Positions 45,908-57,986 of a stretch of 64,000 nt of DNA are shown piece after piece. The notes below the pieces were generated by a model. That model saw nothing but the letters and a program-made list of their open reading frames with translations. It had not been told where the DNA came from and ran no database searches. The translations under genes and the position numbers were made by a program. Origin of the DNA: Rhipidocladum racemiflorum (Eukaryota; Streptophyta; Magnoliopsida; Poales; Poaceae); contig JAYEVF010000042.1 of the NCBI GenBank assembly GCA_036346355.1, positions 248,001 through 312,000 of the forward strand. Direction: 5' to 3'. Positions within the stretch are counted from its first letter, which is position 1. Every line of letters begins with the position of its first letter.

Positions 45908-46565
45908 TGTCGGGACCCGGATTTACGAATCTGAAACCCTCTGTGTATACCGCACTAGTCCAGGATCACGCTAGTGCACACAATGGCATCAAAATTGACA
46001 TATCATTCCATTTATCGATTTTACTAAGAAAGTAGCAAATAATGACAACGGACCTTATGGTCAAGTTTACATAACTGTGCCTTAAGGGCTTAAGAAACAA
46101 ATAAAACTCTTGCAGTGGAAATAAAACAACATGGGCCATACGACATGCCACTGGCAATCGTCTGGGGAGCGCCATCCTAGTTCACGTAGTCTTCATAATA
46201 CTCCTCGTAGAATTCTGTATTTCCCTGTTCTTCTTTAGCAACTGATCAACAAAGGCATAAAGCCGTGAGTACAAAAGTACTCAGCAAGCCGTAGGGTAAT
46301 GATGCAAATAATGTACGGCTTGACAAGAATGGTCATATGGTTATTTTGCAGAAAGCAATAACTTGAACGTAAATACAATAAGTAGATTCAAAGCATATTT
46401 GACAAAGATAATAATAACTGGTAAATCAATGGTAAACAACAACACAAGATTGGTGAGGCATCACCCGTCACCAACTAAATCATCATCATCCACTGAATTC
46501 AACAGCATTAATACTTTGACATAGAAAACAATAGTGAACTCTCCATTCACTTCCAACCAGACCAT
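45908..46565 (-). mobile_element. Truncated inverted LTR in the Tekay 3' LTR
   Basis: Starts TGTCGGGACCCGG and matches 22974 to about 23631 with few differences, then stops abruptly near 46565. It lacks the CRM. Contains hairpins at 45952-45977 and 46267-46282. It is the counterpart of the inverted LTR in the 5' LTR, at the same position. Confidence 0.85.
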
Positions 46566-47481
46566 GTGAACACAACTCCTGCAATATGATATATAATGCA
46601 TGTTCCCCCTCTTGAATATAATGCCTCCCACTCCTTTACATTTCATGTGCATGGGAGAAGGGGTGTGGGGAGAAACAAAAAAATGTGTCATTTGTATACA
46701 TGAACCGCAATGTGCTCAAGGACAGTCAGCACATCCTAGAGGTGTTCTTCATTATGAGAGTATGTCTCAGACATGGATGCTGCTCTCGGCGCCAGCAGCA
46801 GTACCGTTGGGATTGCCCTGCACCCAGGGTTAACAATTTCGTCGAAAACCGCTTGTGAATCGTTCGTACTGCTCCGGTTTGAAAAAGAAAACCATTCGAT
46901 TTATTGCTAAATCCAAATTTAAAAAATTCAAAAAAGTTGAAGAAATTTATCAGAGTTAAAATTTTTGAAAATTTTTGTGTGAGGTCCTGAGTCAATGCTA
47001 ATGATGATGTACAATTTTCATATCATTATCAGAACTATGTATTTTTAAAAAAAATTCTGACTGCTATTGTCTTTGTATATGCTCTTCTGTTTTTGACTTT
47101 CTAGTAGTATTAAATAAAGTCTAATATTTCTGAAAATGTTTGTGTAAGGTACTGAGTCAATGCTAATGATTATGTAAACTTTCATATGATGATCAGACGT
47201 GTATTTTTTAAAATTTTAACAGTTACTGTATTTGTATATATTTTTCTATTTTTTGATTTTCTGAGGGCACTAAATAAAGTCTAATATTTCTGAAAATTTT
47301 TGTGTGAGGTATTGAGTCAATGATAATGATTATGTAAAATTTTCAAATGGTTATCAGGCATGTATATTTTTTAAAAATTCTGACAGTGCTACTGTCTTTG
47401 TATATACTCTTCTATTTTTTATTTTTTAGGGGTAATAAATGAAGTCTAGTATTTCTAAAAATTTTCCTACATGATCCTTGG
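46566..47481. other. Unassigned sequence with a tandem repeat
   Basis: Single-copy in the window apart from the repeat. The first 350 bp have a short open frame (46600-46833) that I do not recognise and do not support. The rest is the repeat of about 160 bp. This could be the original host locus downstream of the truncated Tekay element. Confidence 0.4.
46930..47475. repeat. Tandem repeat of about 160 bp, 3.2 copies
   Basis: The landmark GAGGTnnTGAGTCAATG starts at 46981, 47146 (first base A) and 47306, giving periods of 165 and 160 bp. A fourth partial copy ends near 47475. Each copy also carries TTTGTATATnnTCTTCT-like and AAATAAAGTCTAATATTTCTGA-like parts. AT-rich and non-coding. Confidence 0.85.
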
Positions 47482-50400
47482 TGTGAGGAGCCGTCCAGAC
47501 TGTCCTCGAGCTATTGGAACACCCAGTTGACCTCATTGGATTTGGAGGCTAGCAACGATTCGCCGATGGCGCTCGCGATGCTAGCATCCAAGCCCAAATG
47601 AGATAACAGTGGGACCCTTCGAATAACTCGACAACAGCCCCGGTATTCCCCCGGTATGCGACCCGAACTCGCCCAGGATCGCCCCGCATACCGGTTTCCA
47701 CCGTTATCACAACTCAATTTGCATAAAGGGGGCAACGAACTCAAAACCCCACAACCGGACACGCAACGCGGAAGCACAACAAAACGACTAAACCAAAGCA
47801 CAAAGACAAACCTGACAACCACACAACTAAAACAACTCAACTAGCATGCTAGATAATTAAGATGATGCAACCTAAACCAAGGTAGCACAAAAATTCGAAA
47901 ATCCGGCATGACCTTCCTAGATTCTAGGACATCCACTCAGCAGACAAGAAAAGCAGTTGATATAGCATGATAATATGGAAGGATAAAAGCAACAATCAAG
48001 CACGACGAGGACATCACAACACAACCACGATCAATGTGAGGGATACCAAGTCTTCAAGCCACACAGACATGGTATTAAAGCTAGCTATACAACAAAAGGG
48101 AGTTTAACCAACACATTAGCAAAATATGACATCTCCGAAGTGTTCTCGCTCAACACTTCCAAGCGTGAGCAGCATCGCAAGTAACCTCTACTCGGTGTCC
48201 CGCCCGGGCACCGAGAGGCAGTAGGGACAGAACTCGCAACCCTCCTGATCCTCACCTGAAAACCCCAAAGCAGAAGCATGAGTACGAATGTACTCGCAAG
48301 ACTTACCCGTGGTCCATATACGACCGACTCCAAAGGGTTATGCATTTGGAGTACAGAAGGAATAAAGCTGAAGGTAATAGTGCGGAAAAGCATTTAACAT
48401 TTGTAGTATGAGTATGACAGCTAAACCGACACACATTTAAAAGCAATTATTGACCGCACCTACTTCTAATATGAAGTTGAAAGGTAACAACACTAAGTAA
48501 AGCAATTACAACCATTTTTAAAGCTCAAGTACAACGACGAGCCAGAATTTAAGTTATTACTACGTTGAGTGCTCGGATGACGCGGCGTGCTCATATCCGA
48601 GAGCGGCAATTCGAATCGCTTAATTAACCCTCGCAGGGAAGCATTGATCGCACGACATGTGCCACAAAGTACCTCATGTCAACCCTCCCATCCATACCCA
48701 TTCGTTGAACCATCTTCATGCGGTCCGGAAAGCACCTAGCACCCTCGAGCGACTCCAAGCCCGCTTGGCCTCGAGGGTCGGCTAAGCCTCGCCCTCAACC
48801 ACGTCCAACCGCATGAGGGCATGATCCATCGAACGGCATGTGATGAAAGAGTGGCTTACCCTCCATAATCAGGCATGCGATCAACCTAATGGTGCTCGAT
48901 CAACATGGCACACAAACGGATCGGTCCTTAATTGACACAGGCGGGACTACGCCAATTGAGTCTCCATACCCAATTGATCCTACTCTCCCGCCCGGTCGCC
49001 ATTTATTAATATTCACCTCCAAGTAACATGACTGAACCCATTTCCAATATAGTCCACATGTGCAGTATTGAGTACTCTCAAGTGATGGAACCGTCCACCA
49101 CTTGGCCCAACCCCATTTTCTAAGCAAAATAAGCATGGACTCAGTTATATTACCCGTAATCTAGTTCCAAAGGATGTGTTCAACAAATACCAAGGAGTGT
49201 ATGTGCAGCAATTAGGATCTAGCCCTATCCCGCAATTTAATCCCTCATGCAAGACGTAACCGATCAATTAAGCAGTTTATTCACAAAAATAATATCACAT
49301 AAAGGTTGAATATGCTTAGGTGCTTGCCTGATGCTTCCGCCGGAGTCTCAGTAACCACCTGCTCACCGTGATCACCCTCGACCACAGTCACGTCACCCTC
49401 CGCGTGATCGTTCTCTACACGACATATATATATGAAATGAGATGCATGCTATGCCGATGACATGTAATGAGAATTGAAGACAATATGCAAGCATTCGATA
49501 ACCAAAAGGAAATACAATGCGAAAGTCCACCCACGGATAAGCAATAAATTTTGAAATGCCCAACACTACTTTAACATCTAATCTTTACAAATGGGAGATT
49601 TACTAACAACAACACTCATTCATCGAGTCACCGCATAGAACTATCTATTATTGGTTAGCTCAACCCAAGGGTCTACTAATAGCATTTCCAAGAATAGGCC
49701 ATGCAGAAACACGAGAGCATTTGGTGTTGCATAGAAGAGTGATCTTGTGTTCATTTACCTTAAGTCGTTTGCAAACAAGCGTATAATGCTATGCTAAAAG
49801 GAGGCAAAATGGTAAAAGGCATACTGTGCACCTTAGCCTTTACATATGAACATCAAAGCACATAGTACTACTTAATTATCATAGCTACCTGCAATAGATC
49901 TTAAGACTTATGAGGGGACCCGTAACAATGTCAAGAGGGGATGACATACTGATTAATGACATAATATGGTTAGAGTAGAGAGGGCTAGACACAAAGTCCA
50001 TATAGTATTCTTAAATTAGATACTAAACCAACGACGACATGCCAATGCTAAAAGGAAATGTTATATGTAATAACTGAAACCAAGCCCACATCCCCCACTG
50101 ATTCATTCAGCCATTCACATACCATATAACTACAACTGCCGTGTTTTCACTTACCACATATATAGTACAACTTAACTCATCATTCCTTACGACTACGAAT
50201 TCCGTAAATTCTGTAAGCACTGTTGGTTCATGGCACTTGACACATAAAGCTATCAAATTTGATATGGAAATAAATCCCGCCCCTAATACTATACTTCTAC
50301 ATCCCACATGTAACAATGTGCATTGAAAAACACAGTCGGTTACGGAGCTCCAACTAGTACTTTAATAGCAAAGAACAGCGCAAGTATCTCATCGGCGATT

Positions 50401-51105
50401 GATCAACAACAACAAAAATTGCAATTTCACCAACTAGCCAAACTTGGAGCACACTTTGACGTTACACATATGGAGACACATCACAACAATCATGTGTTCT
50501 TCAGAGCCATATCAAAAGGGATGATTGGGTAAACGCAACGACATAAAGATTCTCACAGATTAATACTCAAAACAGTGTGACACCCTATGGTGAGCCTTCT
50601 AGACATTTCATCAAACACCTAGGGAGCAAGAAGCATCCACCTACTAGCCATTTCCTCAAACACCTTGCATGCAATGGCTAGAGAGAGGGGGAGAGGGAGA
50701 GAGAGAGAGAGTGCAAAGGGGGAAAGAAGCTCACCGAGCAGTGGGGGGAAAGGGAGAGCTGGCTGGGCGACGGCGTCGGGAGCCGGACGGTGGCGCCGGC
50801 CGGCCAAGCGAGCTGGCGGAGTCGGGCGGCAAGGCGACCAGGGGAGGCCGGTGACGCCGGTCCAGCAGGGGGAGGGCGCCGGCGTTGGAGGGGCGCAGGG
50901 GCCGGCCGAGCCTAGCGCAGGAGCAAGGGGCGGCGTCGGCGGCGTCGTCCAGGGGAGGAGCCAGGCAGTGGAGAAACAAAAGAAGAATGCGTGAGGGGGA
51001 AGAGGCCGGGTGGAGAAAGAGAGGAGGTGGGTGGGGAAAAATATGACTTGTGAAATGACCTTCCTACCCTCATGCCACACATGGAGAAAAACTAGAGCCA
51101 TGACA
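47482..51105 (-). repeat. 3' LTR of the minus-strand Gypsy
   Basis: 3624 bp. On the plus strand it starts TGTGAGGAGCC and ends CATGACA. Its first 235 bp match 63766-64000 nearly exactly. Carries the hairpin GAGTAC/GTACTC at 48280-48295 and a GA microsatellite at about 50679-50715. A proline-rich frame at 50619-51242 lies in a GC-rich LTR part and overruns the LTR end; I do not accept it as a gene. Confidence 0.8.
50679..50715. repeat. GA-rich microsatellite
   Basis: Runs of GAGAGAGAGA with G interruptions inside the LTR. Confidence 0.85.
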
Positions 51106-51130
51106 AATTCTCCCCCCCTTAGGGGAATCT
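51106..51130 (-). other. Polypurine tract of the minus-strand Gypsy
   Basis: The plus strand reads AATTCTCCCCCCCTTAGG next to the LTR, that is CCTAAGGGGGGG on the element strand. Confidence 0.85.
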
Positions 51131-51210
51131 CGCCCCGAGATTCAAAACGAGTACATAGTTGGAAAGGAAAGGATACCGACAAAAACTGCGAAGGGACAGA
51201 ATCGAAGCAC

Positions 51211-51738
51211 TTACATAGTTTGGAAGAATTCGGGATATTCACTTTTCAAATGATCCTCCCGCTCCCAAGTGGCTTCATCTTCAGTGTGATTGCTCCACTG
51301 AATCTTATAGAACTTGAGAGCCTTCCTACGAGTCCTGCGTTCGGCTTCATCTAAAACCCGAATAGGATGCTCTTTGTAGGATAGATCGGGTTCAGGCTGA
51401 ACCCCGAGTTCATCCACCTCCAGAGATTCAAAGGGAGTACGGAGGCACTTCTTCAATTGCGAGACATGGAAGACATTGTGGACTGTCTCGAGTGAGGGAG
51501 GGAGCTCCAACTGATATGCCACCTGACCACGCCTTCCAAGGATCCGGAATGGACCTATGTAGCGAGGTGCCAATTTTCCTTTAACTCCAAAACGACGAGT
51601 GCCCCGGAGAGGAGATACCTTCAAATAGACAAAGTCGCCAATGTCAAAGAAGAGAGGTCTCCTACGGTGATCAGCGTAGCTCTTCTGTCGCGATTGAGCT
51701 ACCCTCAGATTCTCTTGGATGGTTTTCACCTTATCTTC
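51211..51738 (-). pseudogene. Integrase C-terminus and chromodomain-like tail (minus Gypsy)
   Basis: Minus-strand frame starting at the Angela target duplication. It holds the GPY/F-like module (GKLAPRYIGPFRILG, VFHVSQLKKCL) and a tail with KIQWSNHTEDEATWER, a chromodomain-like motif. It continues the integrase that ends at 59518 on the other side of the Copia. Unlike the corresponding tail at 43100-43675, it is in one frame. Confidence 0.85.
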
Positions 51739-53258
51739 TGATGGGTTTCGAAGCATGGAAAACAAAAATTTTCCTACGAATGCAACCAAACACCAAGATC
51801 ATATCTAGGAGATGCATGCAAACGGTTTCAGAAGGACTCACCCTCGTAGACCCGGCGGGAATAACGCTCCCGCAAACAAACGTGGTTGAAGTAGAGGTAC
51901 ACGCCCGACTTCAAAGTCGCGAAGATGAGCGCCACAAACGGCAGCCCGCACTTGGTCACACGTGCGGAACAACGACGACCTCCAATCCCTCGATCCAATG
52001 GGCAAATGGAAGTAGAGGATCCACGGAAACTCCAACAACACTACGACTTAGTGGTGGTGGTGGAGAAACTGTTTCAAGCTTAGGCCGCTTAAGCTACTGC
52101 TTGAAAGGTGGAACAGCAGGAGGAAGGAGAAAAGACCAACCAAAGGGTCATGGAGATTAGTCATGAGAGAGGAGCTCCACCCTCCCTTTTATAGGAGTGA
52201 GTTGACTCTCCATTCTCTCCATGTGAATGGACTCTCCATTCTCTCCATGTGAATGGACTCTCCATATGAATGGACTTTCCATTCTCTCCATGTGAATGGA
52301 CTCTCCATGTGAATGGACTCTCCATTCTCTTCATGTGAATGTTCTGATATCCCGAAACTATTCCGGTGCTGTCCAAACTTTTCTCCGGTGTTCCGTATCC
52401 ACTCAAAAGCGTCGATGAACCTTAAGTGTGTCACCCTACGGTTCGTGAATAAAATGGACATGATCAAGACACCTCTCGATCAATAATCATCACCGGATCT
52501 GGAGATCCATAATGACTCCCACTTACTCAACGATGAACTAGTGATCGTGTGAACCAAAACCAACATAACCAATTCCTTTTGTCTCGCGATATATTACTTA
52601 TCCGAGATCCGATCATTGGTATCAACTATACCTAGTTTGATCCCGTTACCGATAAGTACTCTTTACTCGTTCCGTGATATGACATTCTTGTGACCTAGTC
52701 ACGTGCTTGCAAGCGATGTCAATGTGATATCACCGAGAGGGCCCAGTATATCTCTCCGTCATCTTGATGGACAAATACCACTCTTGATGCATGAGCCTCA
52801 ACTAATACTTTAATAGTTCCCCTATCAATCTTTATAGTCACCGTGTTACTGATTGTCTTTTGATGTCATCAAAGTACTCTTCCTGAGTTAGTGATTGACA
52901 TCATGTCATGGTCTTTGGAAAAGAGCTATTTTGTATATGTTCAGTACAGAAACAAACTTTAATGACTTGATCTAATTTGATTTACCTAATTGGGTGTGTG
53001 TTCATAACATAATTCTTCTAAGAATGTGACCACGTTATTAACAACATCCAATGTTCATGATCAGAAACCTTGATCATCGCTAATCAACAAGCTAGTTTAA
53101 AAGAGAGGCTTTACTAGGAACCTTTTGTTTGTTTATTACACACACATGTATCAACGTTTCCTGTTAATACAATTTTAGCATGAGAAATAAACATCTATTA
53201 TAAACATGGAATAAGATAATAAACAATTTATTATTGCCTCTCGGGCATATTCCCTTGA
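51739..53258 (-). repeat. Angela 3' LTR
   Basis: 1520 bp, TGATGGGTTTC to CCCTTGA (CCCTTCA in the partner). Minisatellite at 52198-52345. The polypurine tract GTGGGAGA (minus) lies just inside, at 53259-53267. Confidence 0.9.
52198..52345. repeat. Minisatellite in Angela LTR
   Basis: Six to seven units of CTCTCCATGTGAATGGA with or without an extra CTCTCCATT block. The same array is at 58447-58594 in the other LTR. Confidence 0.85.
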
Positions 53259-53368
53259 TCTCCCACTTGCACTAGAGTCAATAATCTAGATTACATTGTG
53301 ATGAATCTAACACCCATTGAGTTCTCGTGCGATCATGTTTTGCCCTTGGGAGAGCTTTAGTCAACGCG

Positions 53369-54776
53369 TCACACATTCTGATCCGTGTGCACTTTGCAAA
53401 TCTTTACATCGCCATCCTTGACATGTTCACGGATGGAGTGAAACCAGCGCTTAATATGCTTGGAATTCTTGTGTGACCTTGGTTCTTTAGCATTGGCTAT
53501 GGCACCATTGTTGTCACAATAGATAACCATTGGGTCCAACGCACTCGGAACCACACCCGCTCGGATATGAACATCTTCATCCAAAGCTGCTTCCTGTGCC
53601 AAGCAGGCGGCAACATATTCCGCCTCGTTGAAGATCCCGCCACCCGCAGTTGCTTGGAACTCCTCCACTCACCGCTCCTCCATTCATTTCAAAAATATAC
53701 CCGGTTTGTGACTTAGAGTCATCCTGGATCGCTGTCGAAAACTAGCGTCGACGTAACCTTTACGACGAGCTCTTCTTCACCACCATATATGAGAAACATA
53801 TCCTTAGTTCTTCTCAAGTACTTAAAGATATTCTTGACCGCATTTGTCAGTGTTCCAAACCTGGATCAGATTGGTACCGCTAGTCAAACTAATAGCATGT
53901 GCCACATCCGGTCTTGTACACAACATAGCATACATGATAGAGCCTATGGTGAAGCATAGGAATTTTATTCATTACTTCTCTATCTTCTCGCTATAGTTGG
54001 ACTCTGAGTCTTACTCAACGCCTTGCCTTGCAACATAGGTAAGAACCCTTTCTTACTTTCGTCCATTCTAAACTTCTTTAGAATCTTGTCAAGGTATGTA
54101 CTTTGCGATAACCCAATCAAGCGTCTCGATCTATCTCTATAGATTTTGATGCCTAAAATATACGCCCGCTTCACCAAGGTCCTTCATTGAAAACTTACTG
54201 CTTAAGTAATCTTTTACGCTTTTCAAAGTTCTATATCATTTCCAATCAACAATATGTCATCCACATATAATATCAGTAAATGCTATAGAGCTCCCACTCA
54301 CTTTCTTGTAAATACAAGCTTCTCCGTAAGTTTGGACAAATCCAAAACCTTTGATTACCTCATCAAAACGGAGATTCCAACTTCGTGATGCTTGCTTCAT
54401 CCATAAATGGATCATTTGAAGTTTGCATACCTTATCAAAGATCCTTAGGATCAACAAAACCTTTGGGTTGTATCATATACAACTCTTCCTCAATGTTTCC
54501 ATTAAGGAACGCGGTTTTTACATCCATCTGCCAAATTTCATAATCGAAAAATGCAGCAATTGCTAACATAATCCTAACAGACTTTAGCATCGCTACGGGT
54601 GAGAAAGTCTCATCGTAGTCAACTCCTTGAATTTGTCGAAAACCCTTTGCGACAAGTCGAGCTTTATAGACGGTCACATTACCATCAGCGTCTATTTTTT
54701 TTTTTGAAAATCCATTTGTTCTCAACGGCCTTGCGGTCATTGGGTAGGTCCACCAAAGTCCATACTTGGTTTTCAT
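53369..54776 (-). pseudogene. Angela reverse transcriptase and RNase H remnant
   Basis: The RT N-terminal part is at 54776-54435 (YKARLVAKGFRQIQGVDYDE, then MDVKTAFLNGNIEEELYM). YVDD is at 54256-54267. A thumb fragment is at 54177-53980. RNase H is at 53668-53369 (IYCDNNGAIANAKEP). Frames change at least three times and pieces are missing between 53980 and 53668. Confidence 0.85.
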
Positions 54777-54988
54777 ACATGGATCTCATTTCGATTTCAT
54801 GGCTTCTAGCCATTTGTCGGAATCTGGGCTCATCATCGCTTCATCATACGTCGCAGGTCATTATTCTCAACTACCATGACATTCATAGTAGGAACATAAA
54901 AGTCAGGAGCATTATGCGCTCTTGTTGACTGCGAGGTGCGGTAGTGTTCTCTTTCTGAGTTTCATGATCCTTATCATTAGTTCCCTCT

Positions 54989-56067
54989 TCATTTGGTGAA
55001 GTCAACTCCTAAACAACTTCCGGCCACTGCACTTGCCATTCCATGAAGAGAAGGTTCAATAACCTCGCCGAGTTCTACCTTCCTACTACTCACACCTTTC
55101 GAGAGAAACTCATTTTCTAAAAAGGATCCATTCTTGGCAACGAAAACCTTGCCCTCGGATCTGTGATAGAAGGTGTACCCAATTGTTTCTTTAGGGTATC
55201 CTATGAAGATGCATTTTTCCGCTTTGGGTTCGAGTTTATCAGTTGAAGTTTCTTCACATAAACATCGCATCCCCAAACTTTTAGAAATGACAGCTTAGGT
55301 TTGTTGCCAAACCATAATTCATACTTGTCATTTCAACGGATTTAAATGGTGCCCTATTTAAAGTGAATGCAATGTTTCTAGTGCATGACCCCAAAATGAA
55401 AGTGGCAAATCTGTAAGGGACATCATAGATCGAACCATATCCAATAAAGTACGATTACGACCTTTCGGATACACCATTACGCTGTGGTGTTCCAGCAGGA
55501 GTGAGTTGTGAAACTATTCCACATTGTCTCATGTGTGTGCCAAACTCGTAACTAAGATACTCTCCTCCACAATCGGATCGTAGAAATTTGATCTTTCTAT
55601 TACGATGATTTTCTACTTCACTCTGAAATTCTTTGAACTTTTCAAATGTTTCGCATTTGTGTTTCATTAAGTAAATATATCCATATCTACTCAAATCATC
55701 CGTGAAAGTAACGGCAACGATATCCACCACGCTACCGACACACTCATTGGACCACACACATCGGTATGTATGATTTCCAATAAGTCGGTTGCCCGCTCCA
55801 TTGTACCGGAAAACGGGTTCTAGTCATCTTGCCCATGAGGCATGGTTCACATGTTTCAAATGATTCATAATCAAGTGATTCTAGTAGTCCATCGAATGGA
55901 GCTTCTTCATGCTTAACACCAATATGACATAAGCGGCAATGCCACATATATGCAGCAATATCATCATTCAACTTAATTCTTTTGGCATTCACATTCCCGC
56001 CCTTCTTATCACCAGATATTTTGGGCGATTGCCTTCCAAGGCTCAAAGGTTCTTGCAAGAAAAACAT
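54989..56067 (-). pseudogene. Angela GAG-pre-integrase and integrase remnant
   Basis: The zinc-binding segment is at 56067-55744 (MWHCRLCHIGVKH, CEPCLMGKM). The core is at 55757-55455 (FTDDLSRYGYIYL, LRSDCGGEY, GVSERS). The C-terminal part is at 55276-54989 (CIFIGYPKETIGYTFY). Frame breaks separate all three. Confidence 0.85.
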
Positions 56068-56109
56068 TCAAGATTCGACTTAGGGCCAGCCTTGGTCTTC
56101 TTCTCTCTG

Positions 56110-56808
56110 ATGTGGCAACAGACTTGCCCTTCTTCTTGAAGTTTCCTTAGCCTTGCCTTTCTTCTTGAAATCGATAGTCTTTTGGACCATCAACACTTGA
56201 TGTTCCTTTTGATCTCCACTTCAGAAGCTTTTCGGCATTGTGAAGCTCGGGAGAGACTTCTTCATGCCCTGCATGTTGTAGTTCATCACAAAGCTCTTGT
56301 AGCTTGGTGGCGAGGACTGAGAACACGATGAATTCCTAGCTCAATGGGGATCGTTATTCCCAAAGCTATGAGTTTATCGGCGTACCTGCACATTTTGAGT
56401 ACGTGCTCACTAACTGAGCTGTTTTCCTCCATCATGCAGCTAAAGAACTTTTCAAGCTTCATAACTCTCATCAAGCGGCATGGGTGTCGAAGATCATTTT
56501 CAACTCTCTCATTGTATCAAAAGCATTCTTTGTGCTCAAAGCGTTTTGCAGCTCGTGCTCAAGGCCGCATACAAAATGCCGCAGTTGAACTAGACTGTGG
56601 TCCTCCTTGCGAGTCAAGAAAACATTTTTCTCCTCCTGGCCATCATCACGTGGGCAAGGGGCACCCAGTAGCGCATCAAGCACATAGCTCCTTTGAGCAA
56701 ATAACAGGAGAATCCTCAGTTAAGGGCCCAGTTGGTAAAGTTGCTACCGTTGGTGGCTAGTTTCTCTTTCTCCATGAACAGATTGAAATTGAAAATAGGT
56801 GGTGCCAT
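56110..56808 (-). pseudogene. Angela gag remnant
   Basis: ATG at 56808 (minus), typical of short Copia gag starts (MAPPIFNF). UBN2-like fragments follow at 56683-56471 and 56474-56286 (MMRVMKLEKFFSCMMEENSS, then a segment on positioning of helices). Several stops. A lysine-rich end and zinc knuckle are too decayed to place. Confidence 0.7.
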
Positions 56809-57973
56809 CTACAACGATTTGCAAAGTTAATTAGACTAAGTTCATAATAGATTAAGTTCAAGTTTAATTCAAAATTACTACGAGAACTCCCACTCAAAAA
56901 CAACATCCTCTAGTCATCTTTAGTGATAACACGAACAAAATAAAATATACCGAAACAGATCAACATGTGAGACGGAATAGTTTAAAAGGCGAACATCAAT
57001 ATGATCATCATATCATCCATATGACTCATGATTTACATTTCGTTCGTGTTCGAGGCCATGTCTCAGACATGCTAGGCTCGCCAAGTAGAACCAAAGTATT
57101 TGGCGTGTGTAAATCTGGCTTACACCGCTGTATGCGATCGTAGTGTCTATTACACCCGATCATCACGTGGTGCTTCGAAACGACGAACTTTCTTAACGGT
57201 GCATACTATGGAAGAACACATTTTTATATTGATATTAATTTGGAGGGATCATCTTATAGTGCTATCGACGTGATCATATCCAAGCAAAATAAGATGCATA
57301 AAAGGATTAACATCACATGCATGAATAAAGTGATATGATATGGTCCTTTCAAAGACTTGATCTCCATCTTGTGCGACATGGTATGATCTCCATCATTCCA
57401 CCGGCATGGCACCAAGGTCCATGATGTCGCCATCTTGATTGTCTTCCTCCATTACAATATATCACATGGACATATACTTAGCACGCAGGCCATAAAAGAA
57501 AAAACAACCAAATGGCTCTCGCGGTTGTTTTAAATTTACAATAAATTTCATTTCATACAACAATCTTTTGTATCAATGACCATATCACATCACAAGCCCT
57601 GCAAAAACAAGTTAGACGCCTCTAATTTATTTTTGCATATTTTACATGGTTTTGGGCTTTCTAGGAAAAGCTGTTCTTACCTACGAACAAGAACCACAAC
57701 GGTGATAAAAACATTATTAGCAAACCGTTGTAAATTAGATCATGACTATAGTAGGAGAAATCGACACCCGCAAGAAGCCACTTATGCAATACTAGTTGCA
57801 TGTCGAGCGTGGAACAAGTCTCATGTGCGAGGACATGTAAGGTTAGTCCGGCCGCTTCAAATCCCACTATGCCACCATGATCCAAAATACACGAAAGTAT
57901 GCAATAACATGATCATCAACGCCCACATCCACATGTGTTTTAAACCGCACAAAACATCTACGCATAGACACTG
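56809..57973 (-). other. Angela untranslated leader
   Basis: 1.2 kb between primer site and gag, no conserved frame. Long leaders are normal for Angela/BARE elements. Confidence 0.6.
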
Positions 57974-57984
57974 GCTCGATACCA
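57974..57984 (-). other. Angela primer binding site
   Basis: TGGTATCGAGC on the minus strand, two bases from the 5' LTR. The same shortened form as in the Sirevirus and CRM. Confidence 0.75.
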
Positions 57985-57986
57985 CC

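Larger units (their letters stand above)
20816..46565 (+). mobile_element. Tekay/Del-type Gypsy element with three nested insertions, right end truncated
   Basis: Plus-strand element. The 5' LTR is 20816-22973 plus 33063-34435 (about 3.53 kb). The primer site is at 34440 and the internal region 34436-43713. The polypurine tract is at about 43699-43711 and the 3' LTR from 43714. Domain order is gag, protease, RT, RNase H, integrase, chromodomain-like tail, which is Gypsy chromovirus order. Tekay/Del assignment rests on the very long LTRs, the tRNA-Met site and the tail motif; it is inference. Nested in it are the inverted solo LTR with the CRM (in the 5' LTR), a forward solo LTR (in gag) and a truncated inverted LTR (in the 3' LTR). 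The right end is lost at about 46565. Confidence 0.85.

Noticed and set aside
20816..46565. The forward and inverted ends as terminal inverted repeats of one large DNA transposon
   Set aside because: Each inverted block has its own LTR termini and a GACTC duplication; primer site and polypurine tract show LTR elements.
46600..46833. 77-codon plus-strand frame
   Set aside because: Short, no domain or splice context, and next to a truncation breakpoint.
50619..51242. 207-codon proline-rich minus-strand frame
   Set aside because: GC-rich LTR sequence crossing the LTR boundary and the polypurine tract; no domain.
52198..52345. CRISPR-like array
   Set aside because: Units are contiguous and degenerate, without unique spacers, in a plant LTR.
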